In this document: positions 1 to 8,171 of the stretch, one piece after another
Layout: every line of letters begins with the position of its first letter
How positions within the stretch are numbered: the stretch's first letter is position 1
NCBI GenBank assembly: GCA_025455725.1
Contig: JALOLY010000016.1
Span: 1 to 18,056, forward strand
Origin: Amoebophilaceae bacterium
GTDB lineage: Bacteria > Bacteroidota > Bacteroidia > Cytophagales > Amoebophilaceae
DNA length: 18,056 nucleotides
Reading direction: 5' to 3'
Position numbers and translations under genes: made by a program
Notes under the pieces: model-generated
Databases searched by the model: none
Told to the model about the DNA's origin: nothing
The model's input: only the letters and a program-made list of their open reading frames with translations

Positions 1-99
1 CTTAGCATTCTTCAAACATTTTATAGCAACGGCACGCAATGTTGATGGTTTGAATATTGCGTTTTTTTTTCAAGATTAGCGCCCAGGCAAGGAAATAGA

Positions 100-132
100 A
101 AACAAAGAGGGGGCAAAGCCCCCTCTTTGTTT
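100..132 (+). terminator. Strong intrinsic terminator just upstream of nusA
   Basis: AAACAAAGAGGGGGC (100-114) and its exact reverse complement (118-132) flank an AAA loop, giving a 15-bp stem without mismatch, GC-rich near the loop and with a T-rich 3' arm ending TTTGTTT. This is the form of a Rho-independent terminator. The downstream T-run is interrupted (ATTACTCT follows), so the U-tract is carried mostly by the stem itself. It lies 26 bp before the nusA start. It may end an upstream gene outside the window, or act as an attenuator in the nusA leader; the sequence alone does not decide. Confidence 0.75.
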
Positions 133-158
133 ATTACTCTGGCTACAATAAAAGTTTT

Positions 159-1406
159 ATGGAAGTAACAATGGACAGTAAAAAACTAATTGAGTTGTTC
201 GCAGATTTTGCACGATCTAAAAACATCGATCGCCCTACTGTGATTAGGATTTTGGAGGATGTCTTTAGGGCCATGATCCGAAAAAAGTTTGAAATAGACG
301 ACAACTTTGACATTATCATTAATCTAGATGAAGGGGATTTACAGATATGGCGTTCCAGGGAGATTGTTGATGATGACTCTGAAGATATCTGGGATAATGA
401 TAAAATAAGTCTCTCTGAGGCGCGGAAGTTGGAGCAGGACTTTGAGATTGGCGAGGAGGTGGCAGAGGAAATTGAATTTGGCAGTTTTGGGCGTAGGGCA
501 ATTATGGTTGCTAAGCATGCGTTGTTTCAGAAGGTCAAGGATTTGGAAAAAGATGTGCTCTATAACAAATACGCACAATTGATCGGGGAGATGATCAGCG
601 CGGAAGTGTACCAAGTATTGAATAGAGAGGTGATCCTGCTAGACGATGAAAAAAATGAACTGACATTGCCTAACTCGGAGCAGATCCCTAAGGACCGATT
701 TAGGAAAGGAGCGCGTGTTCGTGCCATTGTTCACAAGGTAGAGCTGCAAGGAAGTATACCCAAGGTCATTCTTTCAAGAAATTCTTCTGTGTTGTTAGAA
801 CGGTTGTTTGAAAATGAAGTACCTGAGATTGCTGAGGGGTTGATTACCATTAAAAAAATAGTACGTGAGCCTGGAGAGAGAGCCAAGGTAGCAGTGGAGT
901 CTTGTGATGACCGCGTCGATCCAGTAGGTGCTTGTGTAGGCATGAAGGGGGCCAGAATCCACAGCATTGTGAGAGAGCTGCAAGGTGAAAATATTGATGT
1001 AATCAATTACACCGATAACCTAGATTTGTACATCGCCAGGGCACTTAATCCTGCCAAACTAAGCAGTATACAGCATAAAGGGGACAGGATTGCCGTGTAC
1101 CTCAAGCCAGAGCAGGTGGCGTTAGCCATTGGCAGAGGGGGGCAGAATATCAAACTGGCAAGTAGGTTGATTGGTAAAGAAATTGACGTCTACAGAGAGC
1201 TAAATGCACAGGAGGATGATGTGAGCATAGAGGAGTTTGCGGATGAGGTGGAAGGCTGGATCATTGCTGAGCTCAAAAAATTAGGACTTGACAGTGCTAA
1301 AAGTGTCTTGGCTATAACCAAGGAAGACCTTGAGCGAAGAACAGATTTAGAGAGAGAGAGTATCGATGCATTGTACAGCGTTTTAAGCCGAGAATTTGAA
1401 GATTAA
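159..1406 (+). CDS. nusA: Transcription termination/antitermination factor NusA
   Basis: NusA binds RNA polymerase and nascent RNA and modulates pausing, intrinsic termination and antitermination. The 415-aa product shows the family order: an N-terminal RNAP-binding domain (about 6-128, opening with LIELFADFARSKNID), an S1 domain (about 140-205), a first KH domain (about 235-290, GMKGAR at 261-266) and a second KH domain (about 305-350, GRGGQN at 325-330). A helical tail (about 365-413) follows. It lacks the two acidic repeats of the 495-aa E. coli protein, as is usual outside Proteobacteria. An in-frame ATG at 171 (MDSKKLIEL) is an equally good start and matches the common N-terminus; no Shine-Dalgarno sequence separates them. 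The stop overlaps the infB start in TAATG, so the two are translationally coupled. rimP, which often precedes nusA, is not visible within the 158 bp upstream. Confidence 0.97.
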   Translation: MEVTMDSKKLIELFADFARSKNIDRPTVIRILEDVFRAMIRKKFEIDDNFDIIINLDEGDLQIWRSREIVDDDSEDIWDNDKISLSEARKLEQDFEIGEEVAEEIEFGSFGRRAIMVAKHALFQKVKDLEKDVLYNKYAQLIGEMISAEVYQVLNREVILLDDEKNELTLPNSEQIPKDRFRKGARVRAIVHKVELQGSIPKVILSRNSSVLLERLFENEVPEIAEGLITIKKIVREPGERAKVAVESCDDRVDPVGACVGMKGARIHSIVRELQGENIDVINYTDNLDLYIARALNPAKLSSIQHKGDRIAVYLKPEQVALAIGRGGQNIKLASRLIGKEIDVYRELNAQEDDVSIEEFADEVEGWIIAELKKLGLDSAKSVLAITKEDLERRTDLERESIDALYSVLSREFED

Positions 1407-3997
1407 TGACAACAGGTAGACCCATGGCCGAAGGAAAAACGATGCGGCTGAGCCAAGCAGCAAGGAAGCTCAACGTAGGAACCAATACTATTGTGGCATT
1501 CCTCCTTGCAAAAGGCATTGAAATTGAAAACCAGCCTCATACAAAGATAACGCCAGACCAGTTCCACATGCTGGCCAAGGAGTTTGCTGGGGCTGCCACG
1601 GACAAGGCAGAGGCATCGGCAATAGCAATTGGGGAGAATTATGTAGATAACCGCATCCTTGTTTCAGATGACCCATCAAACCTTGCCTCCAAGAAGAAAA
1701 AAGTGGTTTTACGGCACGAGACCATCGTCCCCCAGCTACCCGGCATAACAGTGGTAGGTACAGCAGTACTCGAACAAGCAGGTAAGCCCCTGAAAGCCAA
1801 CGAAACGCCGTCAGACCAGACATCTGAAGCAACCACAGAGGTCGCCTCAATGCCCCTGGTGGAAGCGTCAGCATCTCCTGTGGCAAGGATAACCGTGGCC
1901 AGACAAGAAAGCCTGAAAGGCTTGACAGTGTTGGGTAGCATGGATTTGCCTGGCCCCAGAGAGAAGAAATTCCACCAGGTGGCTTCTTCTGACACCGCAC
2001 AAGAGCAAAAAAAGAGGCCCCGGAAAAGAATCGTGACGCCCAAATCAGAAGAGCGTAGGCCTCAGGGTAAAGTAATTCCTGCCAAGGAGAGTATCTCAGA
2101 AAAAGAGATTCAAGAGCAGATAAAAAACACACTAGCCAAACTTGGTAGAGGGGGGGTGCGAGATAACCGTACTAAATACAGAAGAGGCAAGCGGCTAGCT
2201 ATGGCCGAAGCCCAGGAGGAGAGCTTATTACGGGTAAAAGAGGAAGCGAAAATCCTCAGAGTAACGGAGTTTATCTCAGCCAACGACCTAGCGTCGTTTA
2301 TGGGCGTTTCTGTTAATGAGGTCATAGCTATCTGCATGTCACTGGGTATGGCAGTCTCTATCAATCAACGATTGGATGCAGAATCTATCACCATCATTGC
2401 CGATGAATTTGGCTATCGTGTTGAGTTTACAGATTTGCAAGAAGAAACAGTAGAAGAAGAGGAAGAAGATCGTCCAGAAGATCTAGTGTCCAGGGCGCCT
2501 ATTGTTACTGTTATGGGACATGTAGACCATGGCAAAACTTCTTTGCTCGATTATATCCGTAAGACTCAGATCACCAAAGGAGAAGCAGGCGGCATCACAC
2601 AACATATTGGTGCTTACGATGTAGTGACAGAAAGTGGTGCGAGAGTTGCCTTTCTGGATACCCCTGGTCACGAAGCGTTTACTGCCATGCGCGCGCGGGG
2701 TGCTAAGATTACTGACATCGTCATTGTCGTAGTGGCTGCTGACGACAGGGTCATGCCTCAGACTAAAGAGGCTATTAATCACGCCCAAATAGCGGGTGTG
2801 CCCATTGTGGTAGCTATCAATAAAGTGGATAAGCCGGAGGCTAATCCAGATAGAATCAAAGAAGAACTTTCTGGCATCAATGTTTTGGTAGAAGAATGGG
2901 GAGGGAAATACCAAAGCCAAGATATTTCTGCCAAAACAGGTCAGGGCATTGAGGAACTCTTGGAAAAAGTATTACTTGAAGCTGAGTTGCTAGCACTACA
3001 AGCTAACCCCCATAAGAAGGCGCGCGGAACAGTACTAGAAGCTTCCTTAGACCAAGGAAAGGGATACGTGGCTACCCTCATGGTACAATCCGGCACGCTA
3101 AAGATGGGTGATGTGGTTCTGGCAGGGGCCTACTATGGCAAAGTCAAAGCTATGACTGACCACCGTGCCCGTCACGTTAAAAAAGCGATTCCCTCAACGT
3201 CTGTTCAAATATTGGGCCTCAATGGTCCACCACAAGCAGGAGATACGTTCCGGGTGATGGATTCTGACAGAGAGGCTCGTGAGGTAGCTATCTACAAGCA
3301 GCAAATCATGCGAGAACAGAGTTTGCGTGTCAAAACCCACATTACTCTGGATGAAATTGGTAGAAGGCTGGCTATTGGGAATTTTAGGGAATTAAATATT
3401 CTCCTCAAGGGTGATGTGGATGGTTCTGTAGAGGCGCTAGCTGATGCATTGTTAAAACTTTCTACTGAGGAAATCCAAGTAAACATTGTTTACAAGAGTG
3501 TAGGCGCTATCTCCGAGTCTGATGTTTTGTTGGCCTCTGCCACAGACGCTATTGTGATTGGCTTCCAAGTGAGGCCTTCTGCTAGCGTTCGTAAACTTGC
3601 TGAGAAAGAGGGTATCGAGATTCTTCTTTACTCTATCATTTACGATGCCATTAACCACGTGAAGGATGCTATGCAAGGCATGCTAGCGCCTTCAATAAAA
3701 GAGGTTATCACGGGCAATGCGACGGTAAGAGAGGTTTTCAGAATATCAAAAGTAGGTACTGTGGCGGGTTGTTATGTGACAGATGGATATATCAAAAAAT
3801 CTAACCAAATACGCTTGATAAGGGATGGCATCGTTATCTACACGGGCCACATCAATCAACTCAAACGATTCAAAGAGGATGTCCGGGAAGTGAAAAGTGG
3901 CGTTGAGTGTGGTGCCAGCGTCAAAAATTTTAACGATATCAAGGTCAATGATATTATTGAAGGATTTGAAAAGCATGAGGTGGCGCGTACACTCTAG
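1406..3997 (+). CDS. infB: Translation initiation factor IF-2
   Basis: IF2 is the GTPase that places initiator fMet-tRNA on the 30S subunit and promotes 50S joining. The 863-aa protein begins with an IF2-N module (MRLSQAARKLNVG from residue 13). A charged linker follows, then a second IF2-N-like segment (about 275-340) and the GTPase domain: G1 GHVDHGKT (371-378), G3 DTPGH (418-422), G4 NKVD (472-475) and G5 SAKTG (508-512). The beta-barrel and fMet-tRNA-binding domains run to the C-terminus. Length and layout are normal for Bacteroidota. The ATG at 1406 shares its A with the nusA stop; in-frame ATGs at 1424 and 1442 are alternatives, and the 1442 start would begin exactly at the conserved MRLSQ. 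The gene converges on the ABC transporter with 28 bp between the two stops. Confidence 0.98.
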   Translation: MTTGRPMAEGKTMRLSQAARKLNVGTNTIVAFLLAKGIEIENQPHTKITPDQFHMLAKEFAGAATDKAEASAIAIGENYVDNRILVSDDPSNLASKKKKVVLRHETIVPQLPGITVVGTAVLEQAGKPLKANETPSDQTSEATTEVASMPLVEASASPVARITVARQESLKGLTVLGSMDLPGPREKKFHQVASSDTAQEQKKRPRKRIVTPKSEERRPQGKVIPAKESISEKEIQEQIKNTLAKLGRGGVRDNRTKYRRGKRLAMAEAQEESLLRVKEEAKILRVTEFISANDLASFMGVSVNEVIAICMSLGMAVSINQRLDAESITIIADEFGYRVEFTDLQEETVEEEEEDRPEDLVSRAPIVTVMGHVDHGKTSLLDYIRKTQITKGEAGGITQHIGAYDVVTESGARVAFLDTPGHEAFTAMRARGAKITDIVIVVVAADDRVMPQTKEAINHAQIAGVPIVVAINKVDKPEANPDRIKEELSGINVLVEEWGGKYQSQDISAKTGQGIEELLEKVLLEAELLALQANPHKKARGTVLEASLDQGKGYVATLMVQSGTLKMGDVVLAGAYYGKVKAMTDHRARHVKKAIPSTSVQILGLNGPPQAGDTFRVMDSDREAREVAIYKQQIMREQSLRVKTHITLDEIGRRLAIGNFRELNILLKGDVDGSVEALADALLKLSTEEIQVNIVYKSVGAISESDVLLASATDAIVIGFQVRPSASVRKLAEKEGIEILLYSIIYDAINHVKDAMQGMLAPSIKEVITGNATVREVFRISKVGTVAGCYVTDGYIKKSNQIRLIRDGIVIYTGHINQLKRFKEDVREVKSGVECGASVKNFNDIKVNDIIEGFEKHEVARTL

Positions 3998-4025
3998 TAC
4001 GTTATGTTCTGGAAATATGTGTATC

Positions 4026-5864
4026 CTAATCTTCTTGGTAGGATAGCGTACTCAACCTTTTGTATAGCCCTTCTTGTTGCATGAGTACTTCATGTGTACC
4101 ATGCTCGACCACCTCTCCAACATCGATAACAAAGATCTCGTCTGCGTTTCGAATGGTACTCATCCGATGAGCAACAACCAGTAGGGTTTTGTTTTTCATG
4201 AGTCTGTCTACCGATTCCTGTATCAGCTTGGCTGAAGCACTATCGAGGGAAGAGGTAGCTTCATCTAAGATCAACACAGATGGCTTTCCCAGTACGGCGC
4301 GAGCAATGCCTAGCTGTTGTTGCTGACCGCTTGACAGTTTGCTACCCCCCGCCCCAATCACCGTCTGGTAGCCCTGGGGTAATGTGTTGATAAAGTCGTG
4401 CACATGTGCTATCTGGGCAGCTTCCACGACGGCTAGCTCCGAAGCTTCTGTCCTTCCTAGAGCAATGTTGTTAAACACAGTGTCTTGGAACAAGAGGGTC
4501 TCTTGTGTGACGGTGACCATGAGTTGTTGCAGTGATTGGACATCATAATCTTGTAGGGGGAGGCTATCGATTTGTATGACTCCCTGGTTTACCTCATAAA
4601 GCCTACTTAGCAGGTGAATGATGGTCGACTTACCACTCCCAGAAGGGCCTACCAGAGCAGTTTTTTTCCCTTGCGTTATCGTTAGGTTCAAGCGCTTGAC
4701 ACTAGGTTTGTGGTTATACGAAAAGTACACTTCTTTGAAGGCAATGGATTGCCTTAAAGACCTGATTGTACGTGCACCCTGCTTGTTAAAAATTGCTGGC
4801 TGGGTATCTGCCAGGGCAAAAACTTGCCTTCCTGCAGCAAGGCCACGCTGGATATTACTCAAGGATCTAGAAATAGCCTTGACAGGCACCAGTGCCTGGG
4901 AAAAAATGATGATATAGGTAATAAAAGTGCTTGCTGTAAATGGAGACTCGTTCGAAAAAACTATTTTCCCCCCGTAAATCAATAATAGCGCCATGACCAA
5001 CACGCCCAGAAACTCAGATAATAAAGGCACTAGACTTTTTTTAAGTAAGGTAGAGAGATTGATTTTTGCATAAGTGTTGTTTTCCCGCTTAAATTTTTCC
5101 AAAACGTAGGAATGTATGGAAGAGGCTTTGATAATACGCATGCCTTCCACGACTTCTTCTACGATGCCCATCAGCCTGCCGAGTGATGCCTGCCCCTGAG
5201 CCGTCCGTCTGAGTAGACTTTTCACTACTGCGGTAATACCCCCTCCCACGATGGGTAGCGCGAGCAATGCTAACCACGTCAATTGGGGAGACATGTAACA
5301 TAGAACCATGAAAAATCCAATGATTGTGGCCGGCTCTTTAAAAAAGAACCTAAACGTGTAGTTCATAGCATACTCCACTTCTTGTACATCACTCATTATT
5401 CTGGTCATGACGTACCCCTTATGTTGGTTGGTAAAATAGCCTATGTGTAGCTGTAAGGTCTTGTCAAAAAGCATTTTCCTTAGATTATGTATCACATTGA
5501 TGCGTAGTTCTGTTGCCATAATCTCTGCTAAATACTTGAAAAGGTTGGCAATTAGCACAGAAATGACCATCATGATGCCAACAAAGTATAGGGCACTCAT
5601 GCGGCCATGTGTAGTGACAATGGTGAAAAAATGATAGCTGAATAACTTTTTGAGGTATGTCAGATTTACGGAAAATTCGGGTCTAGAAGCGGCAGCCAGG
5701 GTATCACCAATATCGATTTGGCTAAATAGTACTTCTAACAACGGGATGAGTAGGCTTAGATTTACTAACCCAAAAAAAATGGCCAGCAGAGTGGCAAGAG
5801 CATAAAACAAAAACAGCCGCTTTATAGGGCCCGCATAAGATAGTATTCTTAGATAAGTCTTCAT
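4026..5864 (-). CDS. MsbA-like ABC exporter (fused permease and ATPase)
   Basis: This is a 612-aa half-transporter expected to work as a homodimer in the inner membrane, exporting a lipid or other hydrophobic substrate. The N-terminal half has six likely membrane spans (about 16-45, 88-112, 172-192, 196-214, 278-302 and 312-332). The C-terminal ATPase has Walker A GPSGSGKST (406-414), signature LSSGQ (510-514), Walker B ending LILDE (E535), D-loop SSLD and H-loop His566, so all catalytic elements are intact. MsbA-type lipid A-core flippase is the family resemblance, but the substrate cannot be read from the sequence. It is the last gene of the minus-strand cluster, 59 bp after hemW, and could carry its own promoter. 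The start is an ATG. Confidence 0.93.
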   Translation of the reverse strand: MKTYLRILSYAGPIKRLFLFYALATLLAIFFGLVNLSLLIPLLEVLFSQIDIGDTLAAASRPEFSVNLTYLKKLFSYHFFTIVTTHGRMSALYFVGIMMVISVLIANLFKYLAEIMATELRINVIHNLRKMLFDKTLQLHIGYFTNQHKGYVMTRIMSDVQEVEYAMNYTFRFFFKEPATIIGFFMVLCYMSPQLTWLALLALPIVGGGITAVVKSLLRRTAQGQASLGRLMGIVEEVVEGMRIIKASSIHSYVLEKFKRENNTYAKINLSTLLKKSLVPLLSEFLGVLVMALLLIYGGKIVFSNESPFTASTFITYIIIFSQALVPVKAISRSLSNIQRGLAAGRQVFALADTQPAIFNKQGARTIRSLRQSIAFKEVYFSYNHKPSVKRLNLTITQGKKTALVGPSGSGKSTIIHLLSRLYEVNQGVIQIDSLPLQDYDVQSLQQLMVTVTQETLLFQDTVFNNIALGRTEASELAVVEAAQIAHVHDFINTLPQGYQTVIGAGGSKLSSGQQQQLGIARAVLGKPSVLILDEATSSLDSASAKLIQESVDRLMKNKTLLVVAHRMSTIRNADEIFVIDVGEVVEHGTHEVLMQQEGLYKRLSTLSYQED

Positions 5865-5923
5865 CGTGGCAGCGTCGAAATTGTGCTTATTAGGTTATTG
5901 TGCAATGTTGGCTTGGCAGGTTG

Positions 5924-7051
5924 CTAGCCTACAAATAAATCTGCGGCAATCTGGTCTACTAAAAGCTTTCCTTTGCGTGTCAGTAGTAGTTTTTGGCCGT
6001 GCATCACAGCTAGTTTAAGATCGATCAGGTGCTCAAGATACGGCCTTTTGGCATGTGCCAGCGCGTAACCATGCTTCTCTTGAAGCCATGCCATATCACA
6101 ACCCCATTGGGTGCGCAGGCTGGTCATGAGATATTCATTGATGTGCTCTTTTGTCGTGAGTACTTCCATTGTACAAGGTACTATACCCTTGTTCAGGCTG
6201 TCTATATAGCGCTGATTGTGCGCTATGTTATACTGTCTGGTTCCTCCGTCGTAAGAATGTGCTCCGGGACCTAGGCCCAGATACTTACCTTTCTTCCAGT
6301 AGTTCGTGTTGTGTTGTGCATAGTACCCAGGCTGGCAGAAATTAGAGATTTCATAGTGCTCGTAATGATGCATTGCCAATGTTGCCGTCAATGTTTCAAA
6401 TTGTCTAACGGCTGCATCTTCTTTTGCTGCTTGGAGCTTACCTCGCTCGTGCCAGCGCCCAAATGCTGTATTTTTCTCAATGGTCAGACAATAGGCCGCG
6501 ATGTGTTCTGGCTGTAGCTGTAGTGCCGTGGACAAGTTAGCTTCCCACATGGCCTGACTTGTTCCTGGTATAGCATACATGAGATCGATATTCAAGTTAT
6601 CAAATCCCGCCTTTCTAGCTATTCTAACGCTCTCTAAAGCATTTTTGCTATCATGGGCTCTGTTGAGATAACGCAGTACGCTATCCTGAAAGGCTTGTAT
6701 CCCAATGCTCAATCGGTTGACGCCTATAGCCCTCAGCGCCTGTAATTTGGTAAGAGTAATGTCATCTGGATTGGCTTCCAGGGTGATCTCTGTAGTTTTG
6801 CTCAGCGAGAAATGTTGCGTAATGAGCACTAGCAATGTCTCTAACTCTACCGTGTCCAACAGTGAGGGCGTGCCGCCGCCCAGGTAGATACTCTCTACTT
6901 GTACCGTACCCATGTACGCTTTCCGCATGCGTAGCTCTTGGGCAATGGCTTGTAGCATCGGTTCTTTCAGGCGCGTACTGGTACTAAAGTGAAAGTCACA
7001 GTAGTGGCAAGATTGTTTGCAAAACGGAATATGGACGTATATACCAGCCAT
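5924..7051 (-). CDS. hemW: Radical SAM heme chaperone HemW
   Basis: HemW binds heme and a [4Fe-4S] cluster and delivers heme to respiratory proteins. It belongs to the HemN family but is not the coproporphyrinogen dehydrogenase itself. The 375-aa protein carries the radical-SAM motif C11-x3-C15-x2-C18 followed by DF; HemN has a further Cys there, so this points to HemW. It also has GGGTPS (58-63), the HemW-type HNTNYW (247-252), GLGPGAHSY (259-267) and a C-terminal HemN-C-type region. Length matches the family (about 375-380). The ATG start gives the conserved opening AGIYVHIPFC. It begins only 13-18 bp after the damaged DUF5606 gene, so it is probably read from the same transcript. Confidence 0.95.
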   Translation of the reverse strand: MAGIYVHIPFCKQSCHYCDFHFSTSTRLKEPMLQAIAQELRMRKAYMGTVQVESIYLGGGTPSLLDTVELETLLVLITQHFSLSKTTEITLEANPDDITLTKLQALRAIGVNRLSIGIQAFQDSVLRYLNRAHDSKNALESVRIARKAGFDNLNIDLMYAIPGTSQAMWEANLSTALQLQPEHIAAYCLTIEKNTAFGRWHERGKLQAAKEDAAVRQFETLTATLAMHHYEHYEISNFCQPGYYAQHNTNYWKKGKYLGLGPGAHSYDGGTRQYNIAHNQRYIDSLNKGIVPCTMEVLTTKEHINEYLMTSLRTQWGCDMAWLQEKHGYALAHAKRPYLEHLIDLKLAVMHGQKLLLTRKGKLLVDQIAADLFVG

Positions 7052-7064
7052 TTTCCCGATTAAT

Positions 7065-7504
7065 TTACCCTAGGCTGTCGGGCGGTATTGCTTGCACCTC
7101 CGCTTCGGAAATTGGGGGAGTGTACCTGCCCAAGAAGTTATACCGATGGATGATTGTCTTGATCTAAGAGGCGTACACCCTTTTGGGGTCAAATTAGGAG
7201 CAAGGCGATTCATCAGCCCATGTAGCTTGTCAGGTGTATCATGAAAATCAGTATTCATGAAGGTGGAAAAACCTGCACGCAACCTCCCTAAGAGGGTACA
7301 TAAGGGCAATATCTCTTCTTTTTCTGCCGTATACATGTTCATATCTTCCAGCGTGGCCGTTTCGTAGTCTTGAAGTTGCTTAATAGACCGTTTCTTCTGA
7401 TCGTTGAGGCCTTCTTCTAAAAGATCATGACGTGCAGGCCTTATTAATGTAAAAAGGCCACCATGGCTTGCACTATTTATAACGTTTTTCAAAGTCATAG
7501 TCAT
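7065..7504 (-). pseudogene. DUF5606 family protein, C-terminus frameshifted and interrupted
   Basis: The first ~100 residues (from ATG 7504 or 7498: TLKNVINSASHGGLFTLI, later EEILPLCTLLGRL) match the Bacteroidota family DUF5606, whose function is unknown and which I know as a ~120-140 aa protein near engB. The intact frame runs to a stop at 7070, but its last ~45 residues do not resemble the family. In the neighbouring frame the expected C-terminus is legible: RVYAS, a TAG stop (plus-strand 7164-7166), then IKTIIHRYNFL, ending in TAA at 7065-7067. The frame changes around the CCC-TTTT-GGGG run at 7178-7188, where one missing base would explain it. There are thus two separate lesions, a 1-nt indel and a nonsense codon, in the conserved C-terminal helix. 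The first ~100 residues could still be made. It lies between engB and hemW with short gaps on both sides. Family assignment is from memory of the motif pattern. Confidence 0.75.
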
Positions 7505-7537
7505 AAAATGCAAATTTTCGGCGTAAACACGGGACTC

Positions 7538-8140
7538 TCAGCCACTATGTTTGAAAAGGGTATGTTGGATGTAACACAAGAGCTCCTCGCGACCTGTTTT
7601 GTCGCGCGAGGAGGTAACAAATATCCGTGGTAGCACTGCCCCAATATCGCTCAGCGCACTTTGCAGTGCAGTCAGTTTTTTTTCTACCTGATGCTTGGCA
7701 CTTTTATCTGCTTTGGTGAGTAAGACAACAAAAGGTATATGACGTGTTCTTAGCCAGTCGATAAAAGCTAGGTCTAACTTTTGAGGTGGGTGTCTTGCAT
7801 CTACTAGTACTAGCACCAAGCCGAGTTGTTTTCTGTGTAGCAAATAAGCTCTCACCATTTTTTTCCATTGGTGTCTTTTAGTACTACCTACTTGTGCCCA
7901 GCCATAACCCGGTAAATCGACGAGACACCAAGCATCGTTGACTAAAAAATGATTGATAAGCTGCGTCTTCCCGGGTTTTCTGGATATCTTGGCGATATGC
8001 TTGCGATCGAGCAGCATGTTGATCAATGAGGACTTACCTACATTGGACCTCCCCACGAGCGCCAGCTCAGGCTCCGGTGTTTGCGGACATTGCGCGTAAG
8101 CTGCGCTACTACCTGAGAACACAGCTGTTTTGATTTGCAT
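7538..8140 (-). CDS. engB: Ribosome biogenesis GTP-binding protein EngB/YsxC (YihA)
   Basis: EngB is a small GTPase needed for late assembly of the 50S subunit. The product is 200 aa from the ATG at 8140 (MQIKTAVFSGSSA); a TTG five codons upstream is also in frame but unlikely. Motifs are G1 GRSNVGKSS (30-38), G3 DLPGYGWA, G4 TKAD and a C-terminal SS as G5, with lengths typical of the family. It follows the Deg protease by 31 bp and precedes the DUF5606 gene by 33 bp on the same strand. engB next to a DUF5606 gene is an arrangement I recall from Bacteroidota. Confidence 0.96.
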   Translation of the reverse strand: MQIKTAVFSGSSAAYAQCPQTPEPELALVGRSNVGKSSLINMLLDRKHIAKISRKPGKTQLINHFLVNDAWCLVDLPGYGWAQVGSTKRHQWKKMVRAYLLHRKQLGLVLVLVDARHPPQKLDLAFIDWLRTRHIPFVVLLTKADKSAKHQVEKKLTALQSALSDIGAVLPRIFVTSSRDKTGREELLCYIQHTLFKHSG

Positions 8141-8171
8141 AACACCTGCGTACAAAAACGCTCCATGTCCC

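Noticed and set aside
2..79. Plus-strand frame of 25 codons ending in TAG at 77-79, possibly the 3' end of a gene followed by the 100-132 terminator
   Set aside because: Too short to recognise; the residues (ending LNIAFFFQD) do not resemble RimP, the expected neighbour, and such a length is common by chance.
1488..2132. 214-codon open frame antisense to infB
   Set aside because: It is a shadow of the infB linker, whose codon use leaves the opposite frame free of stops; no recognisable domain.
4022..4045. Inverted repeat TATCCTA/TAGGATA between infB and the ABC transporter as a bidirectional terminator
   Set aside because: Only 7 AT-rich pairs around a 10-nt loop, no T-tract, and it overlaps the ABC transporter stop codon.
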